From positions 1-49,538 of the forward strand of contig CAWZYQ010000007.1 of assembly GCA_963966275.1 (NCBI GenBank): a DNA stretch of 49,538 nucleotides, given 5' to 3'. The stretch is from UBA10427 sp003500135 (lineage in GTDB: Bacteria > Bacteroidota > Bacteroidia > Cytophagales > Cyclobacteriaceae). The position numbers and the translations under genes are program-made. Of the stretch, positions 25,103-32,634 are shown piece after piece (the stretch's first letter is position 1; each line of letters begins with the position of its first letter). The notes below the pieces were generated by a model, which did no database searches, had not been told where the DNA came from, and was given only the letters and a program-made list of their open reading frames with translations.

Positions 25103-26156
25103 ATCAATACACGACATTATTTTTACCGATAAACCGGCCAGTGTTCTGGAGGAAAAGCTGTTGGGATTACAACCTTCCAGGGTAGCTGTGTTGGTTGATG
25201 AAAACACCAAAAAACATTGCCTGCCTTTCATAGAGAAAGCCCTACCCCATGATCATGTTTTAATTGAGATTGAAAGTGGAGAACGGCATAAAAACCTAAA
25301 TACCTGTATTGAAATATGGAAGGCGCTAACCAATCAGGCATTTGATAGAAAAGGTGTGATGGTCAATCTTGGAGGAGGGGTCATAGGCGACATGGGTGGC
25401 TTTTGCGCCGCCACCTACAAAAGGGGCATACGCTTTATCAATATGCCTACTACCTTATTGGCCCAGGTCGATGCCAGCATAGGCGGCAAATTGGGTATTG
25501 ATTTCGATGGGTTTAAAAACCATATTGGGATGTTCAGGGAGCCCGATTCGGTGATAATTAGTACCATTTTTATGGATACTCTCATAGACAGGGAGATTCG
25601 GTCGGGATTTGCAGAGGTGGTAAAACATGCCCTCATCTCTGATTCCATGCATTTCGAGGATATCAGTCGAAATCTATGGCATAAACAAAACTGGCATGAG
25701 GTAGTACCGCACTCGGTTACAATAAAGGAAAATGTGGTTATTCAGGATCCCCAAGAACAGGGTTTGCGCAAAACATTAAATTTTGGTCATACAATCGGCC
25801 ATGCTATCGAAACGCATTACCTCAATCATGCTGATAATCCGTTGCTTCATGGTGAGGCAATTGCCATGGGGATGATAGCGGAGACTTTACTTTCATCGAA
25901 AAAATGCGGGCTATCCCAAGATGAAAGTCAATCGGCCATCAGTTATTTGATGGATAATTTTCCATTAGAAAGGATTCCTGAAAAGTTTTTTGATGCCATA
26001 ATCAATCTTACAATTCAGGATAAAAAGAACAGAAATGGAAAAGTATTGAGCACATTGCTACAAAAAATAGGCCAATGCGCATTCGATATTGAATTGAGTA
26101 AAGAAGAACTTTACTGGGCGATAAACGAATATAACCGGAAAATTAGCGCTAAATAA
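25095..26156 (+). CDS. aroB: 3-dehydroquinate synthase
   Basis: Second shikimate enzyme: NAD- and metal-dependent conversion of DAHP to 3-dehydroquinate. The 353 residues use a GTG start inside the end of the DAHP synthase gene. Landmarks are the NAD site GVMVNLGGGVIGDMGGFCAATYKRG (about 95-118), PTTLLAQVDASIGGKLGID (about 118-138) and the metal ligands in RSGFAEVVKHALI (Glu), LNFGHTIGHAIE (His) and HGEAIAMGM (His). All are intact. The 3' end overlaps a small convergent membrane-protein gene by 8 bases. Confidence 0.96.
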   Translation: MNKSIHDIIFTDKPASVLEEKLLGLQPSRVAVLVDENTKKHCLPFIEKALPHDHVLIEIESGERHKNLNTCIEIWKALTNQAFDRKGVMVNLGGGVIGDMGGFCAATYKRGIRFINMPTTLLAQVDASIGGKLGIDFDGFKNHIGMFREPDSVIISTIFMDTLIDREIRSGFAEVVKHALISDSMHFEDISRNLWHKQNWHEVVPHSVTIKENVVIQDPQEQGLRKTLNFGHTIGHAIETHYLNHADNPLLHGEAIAMGMIAETLLSSKKCGLSQDESQSAISYLMDNFPLERIPEKFFDAIINLTIQDKKNRNGKVLSTLLQKIGQCAFDIELSKEELYWAINEYNRKISAK

Positions 26157-26325
26157 ATGAGGCATCGCCTTCGTTACCATCTTTGATAAGATAATCGCGA
26201 ACACTTTTGGTTTTACCTACAATTTGCCTTTTGCCTTTGTTTAGGTCTAAAGCTACTTTACCAGCCAGGGCTCCCAATATGGCGCCTGTTGCTAAAAATG
26301 AAGTGATTTTAAGAACTTTTTTCAT
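26149..26325 (-). CDS. 58-residue YtxH-like single-span membrane protein
   Basis: A small gene below usual length cut-offs. It starts MKKVLKITSFLATGAILGAL, forming one glycine/alanine-rich membrane helix at about 5-26. A basic cytoplasmic tail follows (KGKRQIVGKTKSVRDYLIKD), with an acidic end. The layout resembles YtxH-like small proteins of Bacteroidota. The last codons overlap the end of aroB on the other strand by 8 bases. The GC-rich glycine codons, the positive-inside charge pattern and the position fully inside the aroB-aroA gap argue that it is real, but there is no homology check behind this call. Confidence 0.6.
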   Translation of the reverse strand: MKKVLKITSFLATGAILGALAGKVALDLNKGKRQIVGKTKSVRDYLIKDGNEGDASFI

Positions 26326-26463
26326 GTTTTGAAAGAAGGTTTAATATACGACTAGCATAAATCATACCAACAACAAAATTCATGGTGCATTGTTATGATT
26401 TATGGTTTGATAATATTTGAAAAGTAATAAAAAACATTTAAATATTCAATTTTTAGTTTGAAA

Positions 26464-27693
26464 ATGAATAAAGAACTTCTGGAAGTTGATTGGGTTGGCA
26501 ATGCGTTAAGGGGCATTATCAATTTGGAAGCCTCAAAAAGTGAAAGTAACCGGGTTTTGATCATCAATGCACTTGCGGGCGGCAGCGGTACCATTGAAAA
26601 CCTTTCCGAGGCCAGAGATACCCAAACCATGTCAAAATTATTAAATGATACTGGTGAAATTTGGGATGTACTCGATGCCGGTACCACTATGCGGTTTTTA
26701 ACAGCATATGCCGCCGTAAAAGGCCTTAAAAAAAGCCTTACGGGTACCGCCAGAATGAAAGAAAGGCCAATTCAGCTATTGATTGATGCACTCCGGGAAA
26801 TAGGGGTAGAAATTGAATATCTGGAAAAAGAAGGTTTTCCACCACATCGCATCATCGAATTTGTAGGTCAAGGGTCAGCTAAAATCGCCATTCGGGGCGA
26901 TGTAAGCAGCCAGTATATTTCTGCGCTTCTTATGATTGCACCAATGTTGCCACGGGGGCTCACACTGGAACTAGTGGGCAAAGTAGGTAGCAAGCCTTAC
27001 ATTGATATGACCCTATCGTTAATGGAGCTTTTCGGCGTTGAGCCCAACGTCGACAAAAACATCATCGAAATAAAACCAAAACCATATGTTCCAGCCAACT
27101 ACAAGGTTGAACCTGATTGGTCCGGGGCTAGTTATTGGTATAGCATGGTGGCTTTGGCCAAAAGTGCAGAAGTAAAACTGATAGGCCTACGTAAAAATTC
27201 TTTTCAGGGCGATATCGCCATATCTGACATCATGCGAAATCTTGGTGTATCAACACAATTTGAAGAAGATGGAGTGACCCTGACCAAAAACAATGTACTT
27301 CATACGTTTGAATATGATTTTTCCGACTGTCCTGACCTGGCGCAAACAGTTAGCGTAGCATGTGGCGCCTTACAGATCCCCGCGATATTTAAAGGTTTAG
27401 AAAGCTTGAGGATAAAGGAAACAGACCGTATAGCTGCACTTCAAACTGAAATGGCAAAATTCGGCGCTGGCTTGGAAGAAATTTCCACCGGCGTATGGAG
27501 GGTGGCCCCGGGCAATGATTTTCCTGATAAGTTGGAAATAAATACTTATGAAGACCACAGAATGGCCATGGCCTTTGCTCCTTTGGCATTAATGACAAAG
27601 CTGTATTTTGACGACGCCTCAGTTGTCAACAAATCCTATCCATCTTTTTGGAGGCATTTGGATGAAATAGGCTTTAAGGTTGTAAAAAAGTAA
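26464..27693 (+). CDS. aroA: 3-phosphoshikimate 1-carboxyvinyltransferase (EPSP synthase)
   Basis: Sixth shikimate enzyme: adds enolpyruvate from PEP to shikimate-3-phosphate; target of glyphosate. I use the ATG at 26464 (409 residues) rather than the TTG two codons earlier. Key motifs are kept: KSESNR in place of the usual KSISHR (Lys and Arg retained), DAGTTMRFL, ERPIQLLIDAL, LRIKETDRIAAL and YEDHRMAMAF. The protein is slightly shorter than E. coli AroA (427), and the KSxSxR and GxAGTTxRF loops differ from the standard form (GNAGT reads DAGT). It ends in a bidirectional terminator shared with the M42 gene. Confidence 0.93.
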   Translation: MNKELLEVDWVGNALRGIINLEASKSESNRVLIINALAGGSGTIENLSEARDTQTMSKLLNDTGEIWDVLDAGTTMRFLTAYAAVKGLKKSLTGTARMKERPIQLLIDALREIGVEIEYLEKEGFPPHRIIEFVGQGSAKIAIRGDVSSQYISALLMIAPMLPRGLTLELVGKVGSKPYIDMTLSLMELFGVEPNVDKNIIEIKPKPYVPANYKVEPDWSGASYWYSMVALAKSAEVKLIGLRKNSFQGDIAISDIMRNLGVSTQFEEDGVTLTKNNVLHTFEYDFSDCPDLAQTVSVACGALQIPAIFKGLESLRIKETDRIAALQTEMAKFGAGLEEISTGVWRVAPGNDFPDKLEINTYEDHRMAMAFAPLALMTKLYFDDASVVNKSYPSFWRHLDEIGFKVVKK

Positions 27694-27735
27694 GGAGACA
27701 ACCGTATGGTCAGTCTCCTTAAATCATTTTTTATT
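27692..27735. terminator. Bidirectional terminator between aroA and the M42 peptidase gene
   Basis: The arms AAGGAGAC (27692-27699) and GTCTCCTT (27713-27720) form a perfect 8-base-pair stem, with a small inner ACC/GGT helix in the loop. A T-rich run follows at 27727-27738. The left arm overlaps the aroA stop codon. Confidence 0.8.
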
Positions 27736-28804
27736 TTATATACCTGAAGTCATGGCCTGCTTTTAAGGCAACGAGGAATTCGTAAAACATTTTTATGGTG
27801 TTTTCCACATCTTCGAAATGTGCCATTTCAACAGTAGTATGCATATATTTCAGCGGCATAGATATCAATGCCGAGGCAACTCCTTCGTTGGAATAGGCAA
27901 AAGCATCAGTATCAGTACCGGTAAATCTTGAAGAAGCAGATCGTTGGAATGGTATTTTCTTCGTTTCTGCAGTTTCAATTAACATTTTCAAAAGGTTATT
28001 TTGTACTGCCGGTGCATACGTCAATACAGGGCCGTTTCCTGCCTTTTGGTCACCCTGTTTTACTTTACTATAACCCGGAGCGGTGGTGTCGTGGCATACA
28101 TCAGTTATAATCGCTACATTGGGTTTAATGCGTTGAGCGATCATTTGTGCTCCCCGAAGACCAATTTCTTCCTGAACGGCATTTGTTATGTAAAGGCCAA
28201 ACGGCAAATCAACATTGTTTTCCTTTAGTCTGCGAGCTACTTCGGCAATCACAAAGCCACCCAGCCGGTTGTCAAGTGCGCGGCCTACCAGCCAGTTTTT
28301 GTTTAATTCAGTTAAAGTGTCATCAAAGGTAACCACAGCGCCTACGTGTACGCCCATTTTTTTGACTTCTTCATCCGAGCTGGCCCCGCAGTCGAGCACA
28401 ACTGTTTCCACATCCATTTTGCCGCCTTCTTCCCGCTTTTCCCGAACGTGAATCGCCGGCCAGCCAAATACAGCTGGAACAGTGCCTTTATCGGTGTGGA
28501 TCTTTGCTTTTTTTGAGGGGGCTATCACGTAGTCTGACCCGCCATTTCGAATAACATGTATGTAACCTTCTTTACTGATATAGTGTACAAACCAGGATAT
28601 CTCATCGGCATGGGCTTCTATTACTACCTTGTATTCCGCTTTTGGATTGATCACACCCACAACTGTCCCATAGGTGTCGCTGATGTATTCGTCGATATAA
28701 GGTTTAAGGTATTCCAGCCAAATTTGTTGACCCGATGATTCGAAACCTGTAGGAGATTCATTATTGAGGTATTTGTACAAAAAATCTTTTGCTTGTTTAT
28801 CCAT
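27731..28804 (-). CDS. M42 family metallo-aminopeptidase
   Basis: Cytosolic di-metal aminopeptidase of the M42 family (PepA/TET/FrvX-like), which forms large tetrahedral shells that trim peptides. In 357 residues the metal ligands and catalytic acids are recognisable: EAHADEISWFV (His and Asp, about 65-75), RALDNRLGGF (bridging Asp, about 173-182), AVQEEIGLRGA (catalytic and metal Glu pair, about 210-220), ITDVCHDTTAPG (Asp) and YMHTTVEMAHFEDV (last His). Glycosidase annotations sometimes given to this family are historical errors. It is the third gene on the minus strand after GH3 and LysE, with an 80-base gap, so co-transcription is possible but not shown. Confidence 0.93.
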   Translation of the reverse strand: MDKQAKDFLYKYLNNESPTGFESSGQQIWLEYLKPYIDEYISDTYGTVVGVINPKAEYKVVIEAHADEISWFVHYISKEGYIHVIRNGGSDYVIAPSKKAKIHTDKGTVPAVFGWPAIHVREKREEGGKMDVETVVLDCGASSDEEVKKMGVHVGAVVTFDDTLTELNKNWLVGRALDNRLGGFVIAEVARRLKENNVDLPFGLYITNAVQEEIGLRGAQMIAQRIKPNVAIITDVCHDTTAPGYSKVKQGDQKAGNGPVLTYAPAVQNNLLKMLIETAETKKIPFQRSASSRFTGTDTDAFAYSNEGVASALISMPLKYMHTTVEMAHFEDVENTIKMFYEFLVALKAGHDFRYIK

Positions 28805-28884
28805 AATTTTATGATTTTGGAGGCTAAGTTAGTAAATGATGTGGAAAGGAGATAAATGAAAAACTACTCTATGTGGAGAATCTT

Positions 28885-29526
28885 CTATGGATTTAATCCA
28901 ATGGATGCGGAGGTGAACCCGAAATAGAAAAGCCTGAGACTGAAACCAACAAATGCAATACCTGCTATCCGGTTAAGAATTATGATCAACCTGGAAGTAA
29001 GTAATTCGCGAAGCTTCTTGGAAAGATATATTTTTAAAATATCCGTACTATGCACGGTAACCAAAATGCCTCCGAAAAACAGGAAATTGGCATTGACATC
29101 ACTTTTAAATCTGACTGAAGCAATTCCGGCAATGCTGAGCCAAAAAAGCGCCACGAATGGGTTGATGCCGTTAATCAGTATGCCATTAAAAAACTTCCTA
29201 AGGTAACCATGATGCCTCTTTCCCGATTTTGTGGGGCCTCCTTTTTTGGGCAGCGGGTCAAAAATCATTTTTAACCCAAAGCCAAGCAGTACTAACCCAC
29301 CTGCAATACTGAAAATAGTTTCCATTTGTGGTGAAACCTTTACTGAATTGATGCCCAGAAAAGCAAGGTACAGGTAAATTGCATCACAAAGTAGTACCCC
29401 TATGGCAAGCGCCCATCCCATTCTAAAACCTTCGTTAATGCCGGTTTGAATGAGGGCAAAAAACACAGGGCCTGCCAAAACGGTGAGGGTCAGCCCCAAA
29501 ATCATGCCTTCAAAGAATGCGTTCAC
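28885..29526 (-). CDS. LysE family amino-acid exporter
   Basis: Inner-membrane exporter of the LysE/RhtB family, which pump out amino acids or derivatives. I choose a GTG start at 29526 (213 residues, VNAFFEGMILGLTL) because GTGA then overlaps the TGA of the GH3 gene by 4 bases and the first helix begins at once. An ATG at 29571 would add a basic 15-residue tail and a 49-base overlap. About six hydrophobic helices are visible, with the family pattern LAGPVFFALIQTGINEGFRMGWALAIGV near the N-terminus and GINPFVALFWLSIA in the middle. The coupling to GH3 suggests that its cargo may be a GH3 product or substrate; that is inference. Confidence 0.88.
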   Translation of the reverse strand: MNAFFEGMILGLTLTVLAGPVFFALIQTGINEGFRMGWALAIGVLLCDAIYLYLAFLGINSVKVSPQMETIFSIAGGLVLLGFGLKMIFDPLPKKGGPTKSGKRHHGYLRKFFNGILINGINPFVALFWLSIAGIASVRFKSDVNANFLFFGGILVTVHSTDILKIYLSKKLRELLTSRLIIILNRIAGIAFVGFSLRLFYFGFTSASIGLNP

Positions 29527-31085
29527 TGATTTGGATTTACTTCTCGGGTTGAATTTAAGAAATTTTGCCAATTGGCAAGCTTATCCTTTTTCAACACCCT
29601 TGGGAACTTGTTTTGACCTCCTTCTTTACCATTTGCTTTCATCCACCTGTAAAACATATCGCTTGGAAGCGCTTCCAGGTAAACTTTTTGAAGGGCATAA
29701 TTTCTTTCAGTGTTGTAGTCGTCATTTATTTTTTTGAGATGTTCATCAAGTATTTTTTTCGCTTCTTCGGTATCAAATTTATCATCGCTGCCGATATACC
29801 ACCGATGGGCAAAATGTATTCCCTCTGAAAAGCCACAAACTGTAAACTCTTTTATATCTATATCCAGAGTGTCTTCAACTTGCTTAATTGCCTGGTTCAT
29901 ATTATCGACCGACATATGTTCTCCACATAGGCTTAAAAAGTGTTTCGTTCTGCCTGTTATTACAATTTCACAGCTCTTTAATGATGTAAACTTGATCACA
30001 TCGCCTATCAGATATCGCCATGCCCCGGCACAGGTTGTCAGCAATATGGCATATTCCTTATCCTGCTGTACCTCATCTATCATCAAAGTTTCAACATCAG
30101 GTTTTGGGTTGCCTTCCGCATCAAAATTTTCAGGTGTGTACGGTATAAATTCGTAAAATAATCCGTTGTTGAGCGCCATTGACATGCCTGTGCTGTCAGG
30201 GCGCGACTGAAATGCTACAAAGCCCTCAGAGGCCAGATAAGTTTCAATATACTGAATAGGCTTGCCCAATAATTTTTCAAAACCCTTTTTATAAGGCTCA
30301 AATGCCACACCTCCATGTACAAATACTTTAAGGTTGGGCCATATATCATGAACATTCTTTAATTGATGATGTTCGATAATTTGCTCCATCAGAAGCTGTA
30401 TCCAGGCGGGTACCCCAACAATAAACCCGATATCCCATTTATTCGCATTGCGTGTAATTTCATCAAGCTTGGTCTTCCAGTCGGTCTCTTTGGCTATTTT
30501 TCTGCCGGGTTTGTAGAAATGCTGGAACCAAAAAGGTATTTTGCCTGCCGTAATGCCTGATAAATCACCGTCATAAAAAGACTGCGCCTTTTTCAGGTTA
30601 GTGCTGCCCCCCAGCATTAGGATACCTTTGTTTAAGAGTCCATCGGGCAGATCATACCATGGCAATGTAAGCAGCTGCCTGATACTTGTTTTTTTTATGG
30701 CCTTTATCATTTCCCTGGTCACGGGGATATATTTTGAGCTGTCGCCAGAAGTACCGGAACTCATGGCAAAATATTTGACCCTTCCGGGCCAGCAAATATC
30801 ACTTTTGCCTGCACGGGTCATGTGCCACCATTCGTCAAATATTTTATCATAATCATATATTGGTATTGCATATTTAAAGGCAGTATAAAAGGCTTTGGAA
30901 TTTTTGTCTTTAAAACTTTTGAGAATATTGTTGAATTGGTGGTGCTTGCCAAATTTTGTTTCACAGGCGCTTATCATAAGCTTGCGCAATTCATTTTTTT
31001 GCAGGTCGAGCGGCGTTGTAAATCTTTGTTCAATACTTTCCCGTATGCTAATTCCCTTTTTTAAAAGTGATCCCAGGATCGCCAT
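29523..31085 (-). CDS. GH3 family acyl-adenylating (acyl-amido synthetase) enzyme
   Basis: Member of the GH3 branch of adenylate-forming enzymes. Plant GH3 proteins activate auxin, jasmonate or benzoates with ATP and join them to amino acids; bacterial members are largely uncharacterised. The 520-residue protein has the three nucleotide motifs of the family: S109-S-G-T-S-G-D-S-S-K118 (P-loop-like motif I), YLASEGFVAFQ (motif II, near residue 285) and YLIGDVIKF (motif III, near 365). Its C-terminal domain is complete (YRWMKANGKEGGQNKFPRVL). The TGA stop overlaps the GTG start of the LysE gene, implying coupled translation. The acyl and amine substrates cannot be told from sequence. Confidence 0.92.
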   Translation of the reverse strand: MAILGSLLKKGISIRESIEQRFTTPLDLQKNELRKLMISACETKFGKHHQFNNILKSFKDKNSKAFYTAFKYAIPIYDYDKIFDEWWHMTRAGKSDICWPGRVKYFAMSSGTSGDSSKYIPVTREMIKAIKKTSIRQLLTLPWYDLPDGLLNKGILMLGGSTNLKKAQSFYDGDLSGITAGKIPFWFQHFYKPGRKIAKETDWKTKLDEITRNANKWDIGFIVGVPAWIQLLMEQIIEHHQLKNVHDIWPNLKVFVHGGVAFEPYKKGFEKLLGKPIQYIETYLASEGFVAFQSRPDSTGMSMALNNGLFYEFIPYTPENFDAEGNPKPDVETLMIDEVQQDKEYAILLTTCAGAWRYLIGDVIKFTSLKSCEIVITGRTKHFLSLCGEHMSVDNMNQAIKQVEDTLDIDIKEFTVCGFSEGIHFAHRWYIGSDDKFDTEEAKKILDEHLKKINDDYNTERNYALQKVYLEALPSDMFYRWMKANGKEGGQNKFPRVLKKDKLANWQNFLNSTREVNPNQ

Positions 31086-31093
31086 AATTTTGC

Positions 31094-31101
31094 TACATTT
31101 G
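31094..31101 (+). promoter_or_regulatory. Possible -7 box for the PLPBP gene
   Basis: TACATTTG matches TAnnTTTG and lies in the divergent gap between GH3 and the PLPBP gene, about 75 bases before the ATG. No convincing TTG partner is seen upstream, so the call is weak. Confidence 0.3.
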
Positions 31102-31174
31102 AAACTTTAAAAAATAAAACACAAAATACATAAAAAATCAATTTCCCTATTGCGAAGGTAAAATTTTGGAATAT

Positions 31175-31849
31175 ATGGATATAGCAGGGAACATTAAGGA
31201 ATTAAGAAGTTTGACGGATAAATACAATTGCACTCTTGTAGCAGTAAGTAAAACGAAGCCAGAAGAGGATATAAAGCAAGCCTATGATGCCGGGCACCTT
31301 GATTTTGGAGAAAACAAGGCCCAAGAACTTACCGCAAAATATGAAGTACTGCCAAAAGACATCAGATGGCATATGATAGGGCACATGCAATCGAATAAAG
31401 TAAAATACATTGCACCTTTTGTACATTTGATCCATTCTGTCGACAGCGCGAAACTGTTGAAAGAGGTGAACAAGCAGGGCAGAAAAGCCAATAGAAAGAT
31501 AGCTTGTTTGTTGCAGCTACACATTGCAAAGGAAGAGTCGAAATTCGGTTTGTCTGAAGATGGGTTGTTCGAAATTCTTAACGGGGAAGCATTGGGCAAT
31601 TATGAACACGTCCAGATTAATGGCCTGATGGGAATGGCTACATTTACTAAAGACATGGCTCAGGTACGGAAAGAATTTAAAAATTTAAAACGCATTTTTG
31701 ATCGTGTTAAAAATGAGATTGACCGGCCCAATGTAAAGATGGATATTTTATCTATGGGCATGAGTGGAGACTTCGAAGTGGCGCTTGAAGAGGGCAGCAA
31801 TATGATCCGTGTAGGCAGTAAGATTTTTGGTGAAAGAAACTATCAATAA
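31175..31849 (+). CDS. YggS/PLPBP family pyridoxal phosphate homeostasis protein
   Basis: Cytosolic PLP-binding protein that buffers vitamin B6 and keeps amino-acid and keto-acid pools balanced; it has no known catalytic activity. I start at the ATG at 31175 (224 residues), three codons after a TTG. The PLP lysine is K26 in LVAVSKTKP. Other family marks are FGENKAQEL, WHMIGHMQSNK (His and phosphate contacts), LQLHIAKEESKFGL and MDILSMGMSGDFEVALEEGSNMIRVGSKIFG, which covers the phosphate-binding end. It is followed 2 bases later by the DUF423 gene. Confidence 0.95.
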   Translation: MDIAGNIKELRSLTDKYNCTLVAVSKTKPEEDIKQAYDAGHLDFGENKAQELTAKYEVLPKDIRWHMIGHMQSNKVKYIAPFVHLIHSVDSAKLLKEVNKQGRKANRKIACLLQLHIAKEESKFGLSEDGLFEILNGEALGNYEHVQINGLMGMATFTKDMAQVRKEFKNLKRIFDRVKNEIDRPNVKMDILSMGMSGDFEVALEEGSNMIRVGSKIFGERNYQ

Positions 31850-31851
31850 AC

Positions 31852-32229
31852 ATGCATAAATTCATATTCATTTTTGCAAGCATAGCCGGAGCGCTGTCTG
31901 TGGGCCTGGGAGCATTTGGAGCGCATGCGCTAAAGCCGATCCTGGAAGCACAGGGGCGTTTGGATACCTATGAAACAGCAGTAAAATACCAATTTTATCA
32001 TGTGCTGGCGTTGCTGGCGCTAGGTGTTTTGATGACCAGGTACCCGGGAAGTAATTTGCTCAATTTTGCGGGGTATAGTTTCATGGCCGGAATGGTGGTT
32101 TTTAGCGGGTCACTATATATTTTATGCTTTACCGGTATTAGTAAATGGGGTGCGGTCACCCCTGTCGGAGGCCTTTTTCTTTTTGCTGGCTGGGTACTTA
32201 TGGCAATTGGAATTTACAAAGCAATTTAA
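31852..32229 (+). CDS. DUF423 family membrane protein
   Basis: Small inner-membrane protein of 125 residues with four hydrophobic helices. The family signature is obvious: the N-terminal LGAFGAHALKPILE, followed by YETAVKYQFYHVLALLALGVL, and a C-terminal GAVTPVGGLFLFAGWVLMA. Bacillus YwdK and many proteobacterial homologues share this plan, and no function is established. It is two bases downstream of the PLPBP gene and so likely co-transcribed. Its stop codon directly abuts the stop of the convergent DUF1573 gene, with no room for a terminator. Confidence 0.92.
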   Translation: MHKFIFIFASIAGALSVGLGAFGAHALKPILEAQGRLDTYETAVKYQFYHVLALLALGVLMTRYPGSNLLNFAGYSFMAGMVVFSGSLYILCFTGISKWGAVTPVGGLFLFAGWVLMAIGIYKAI

Positions 32230-32634
32230 TCACTCCTTTTTGGGTATTATCATTCCACTAAGGATCAACCTTACGTCACCTTCGGTGTTATTTGATCGTA
32301 TTGTAATGACCTTATTTTGCCGCCCCATTTTTCCGGTACTATCGAAAACTACTTTAACCTGACCTGAATTTCCAGGGCTAACAGGTTCTTTTGTCCAATC
32401 TGGCACCGTACAACCACATGTGGTGAGCACTTTGTCAATGATGAGTGGGGCATTCCCCACGTTTTCGAATTGAAAAGTGTGACTGGTTTTTTCACCTGTT
32501 TCCATATATCCGAAATCGTAGGTATCAGTTTTAATTAACAACCGGGCTTTCGGCAAGCTATCGGTATTTACCTGCGCCTCGAGTTGAGAGGCGCCGAATA
32601 AAAAAACGGCAAGGATCAAGGAAATAGTTTTCAT
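32230..32634 (-). CDS. DUF1573 family exported protein
   Basis: Secreted or periplasmic protein of 134 residues: a signal peptide (KTISLILAVFLFGASQLEAQ, about 2-21) and one DUF1573 domain, an immunoglobulin-like ASPM/PapD-type fold. The family signature is clear: DTYDFGYMETGEKTSHTFQF, followed by IDKVLTTCGCTVPDW with the paired cysteines and SGQVKVVFDSTGKMG. Its function is unknown. Its ATG overlaps the stop of the RecD-like helicase gene (ATGA), an odd pairing of an exported protein with a cytosolic helicase. Confidence 0.9.
   Translation of the reverse strand: MKTISLILAVFLFGASQLEAQVNTDSLPKARLLIKTDTYDFGYMETGEKTSHTFQFENVGNAPLIIDKVLTTCGCTVPDWTKEPVSPGNSGQVKVVFDSTGKMGRQNKVITIRSNNTEGDVRLILSGMIIPKKE

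Noticed and set aside
29527..29571. Longer LysE start at an ATG
   Set aside because: It gives a basic tail not expected in LysE and a 49-base overlap; the GTGA overlap start is better.
29450..29737. Small plus-strand frames across LysE/GH3
   Set aside because: They are antisense to strong protein-family matches and have no homology signs of their own.
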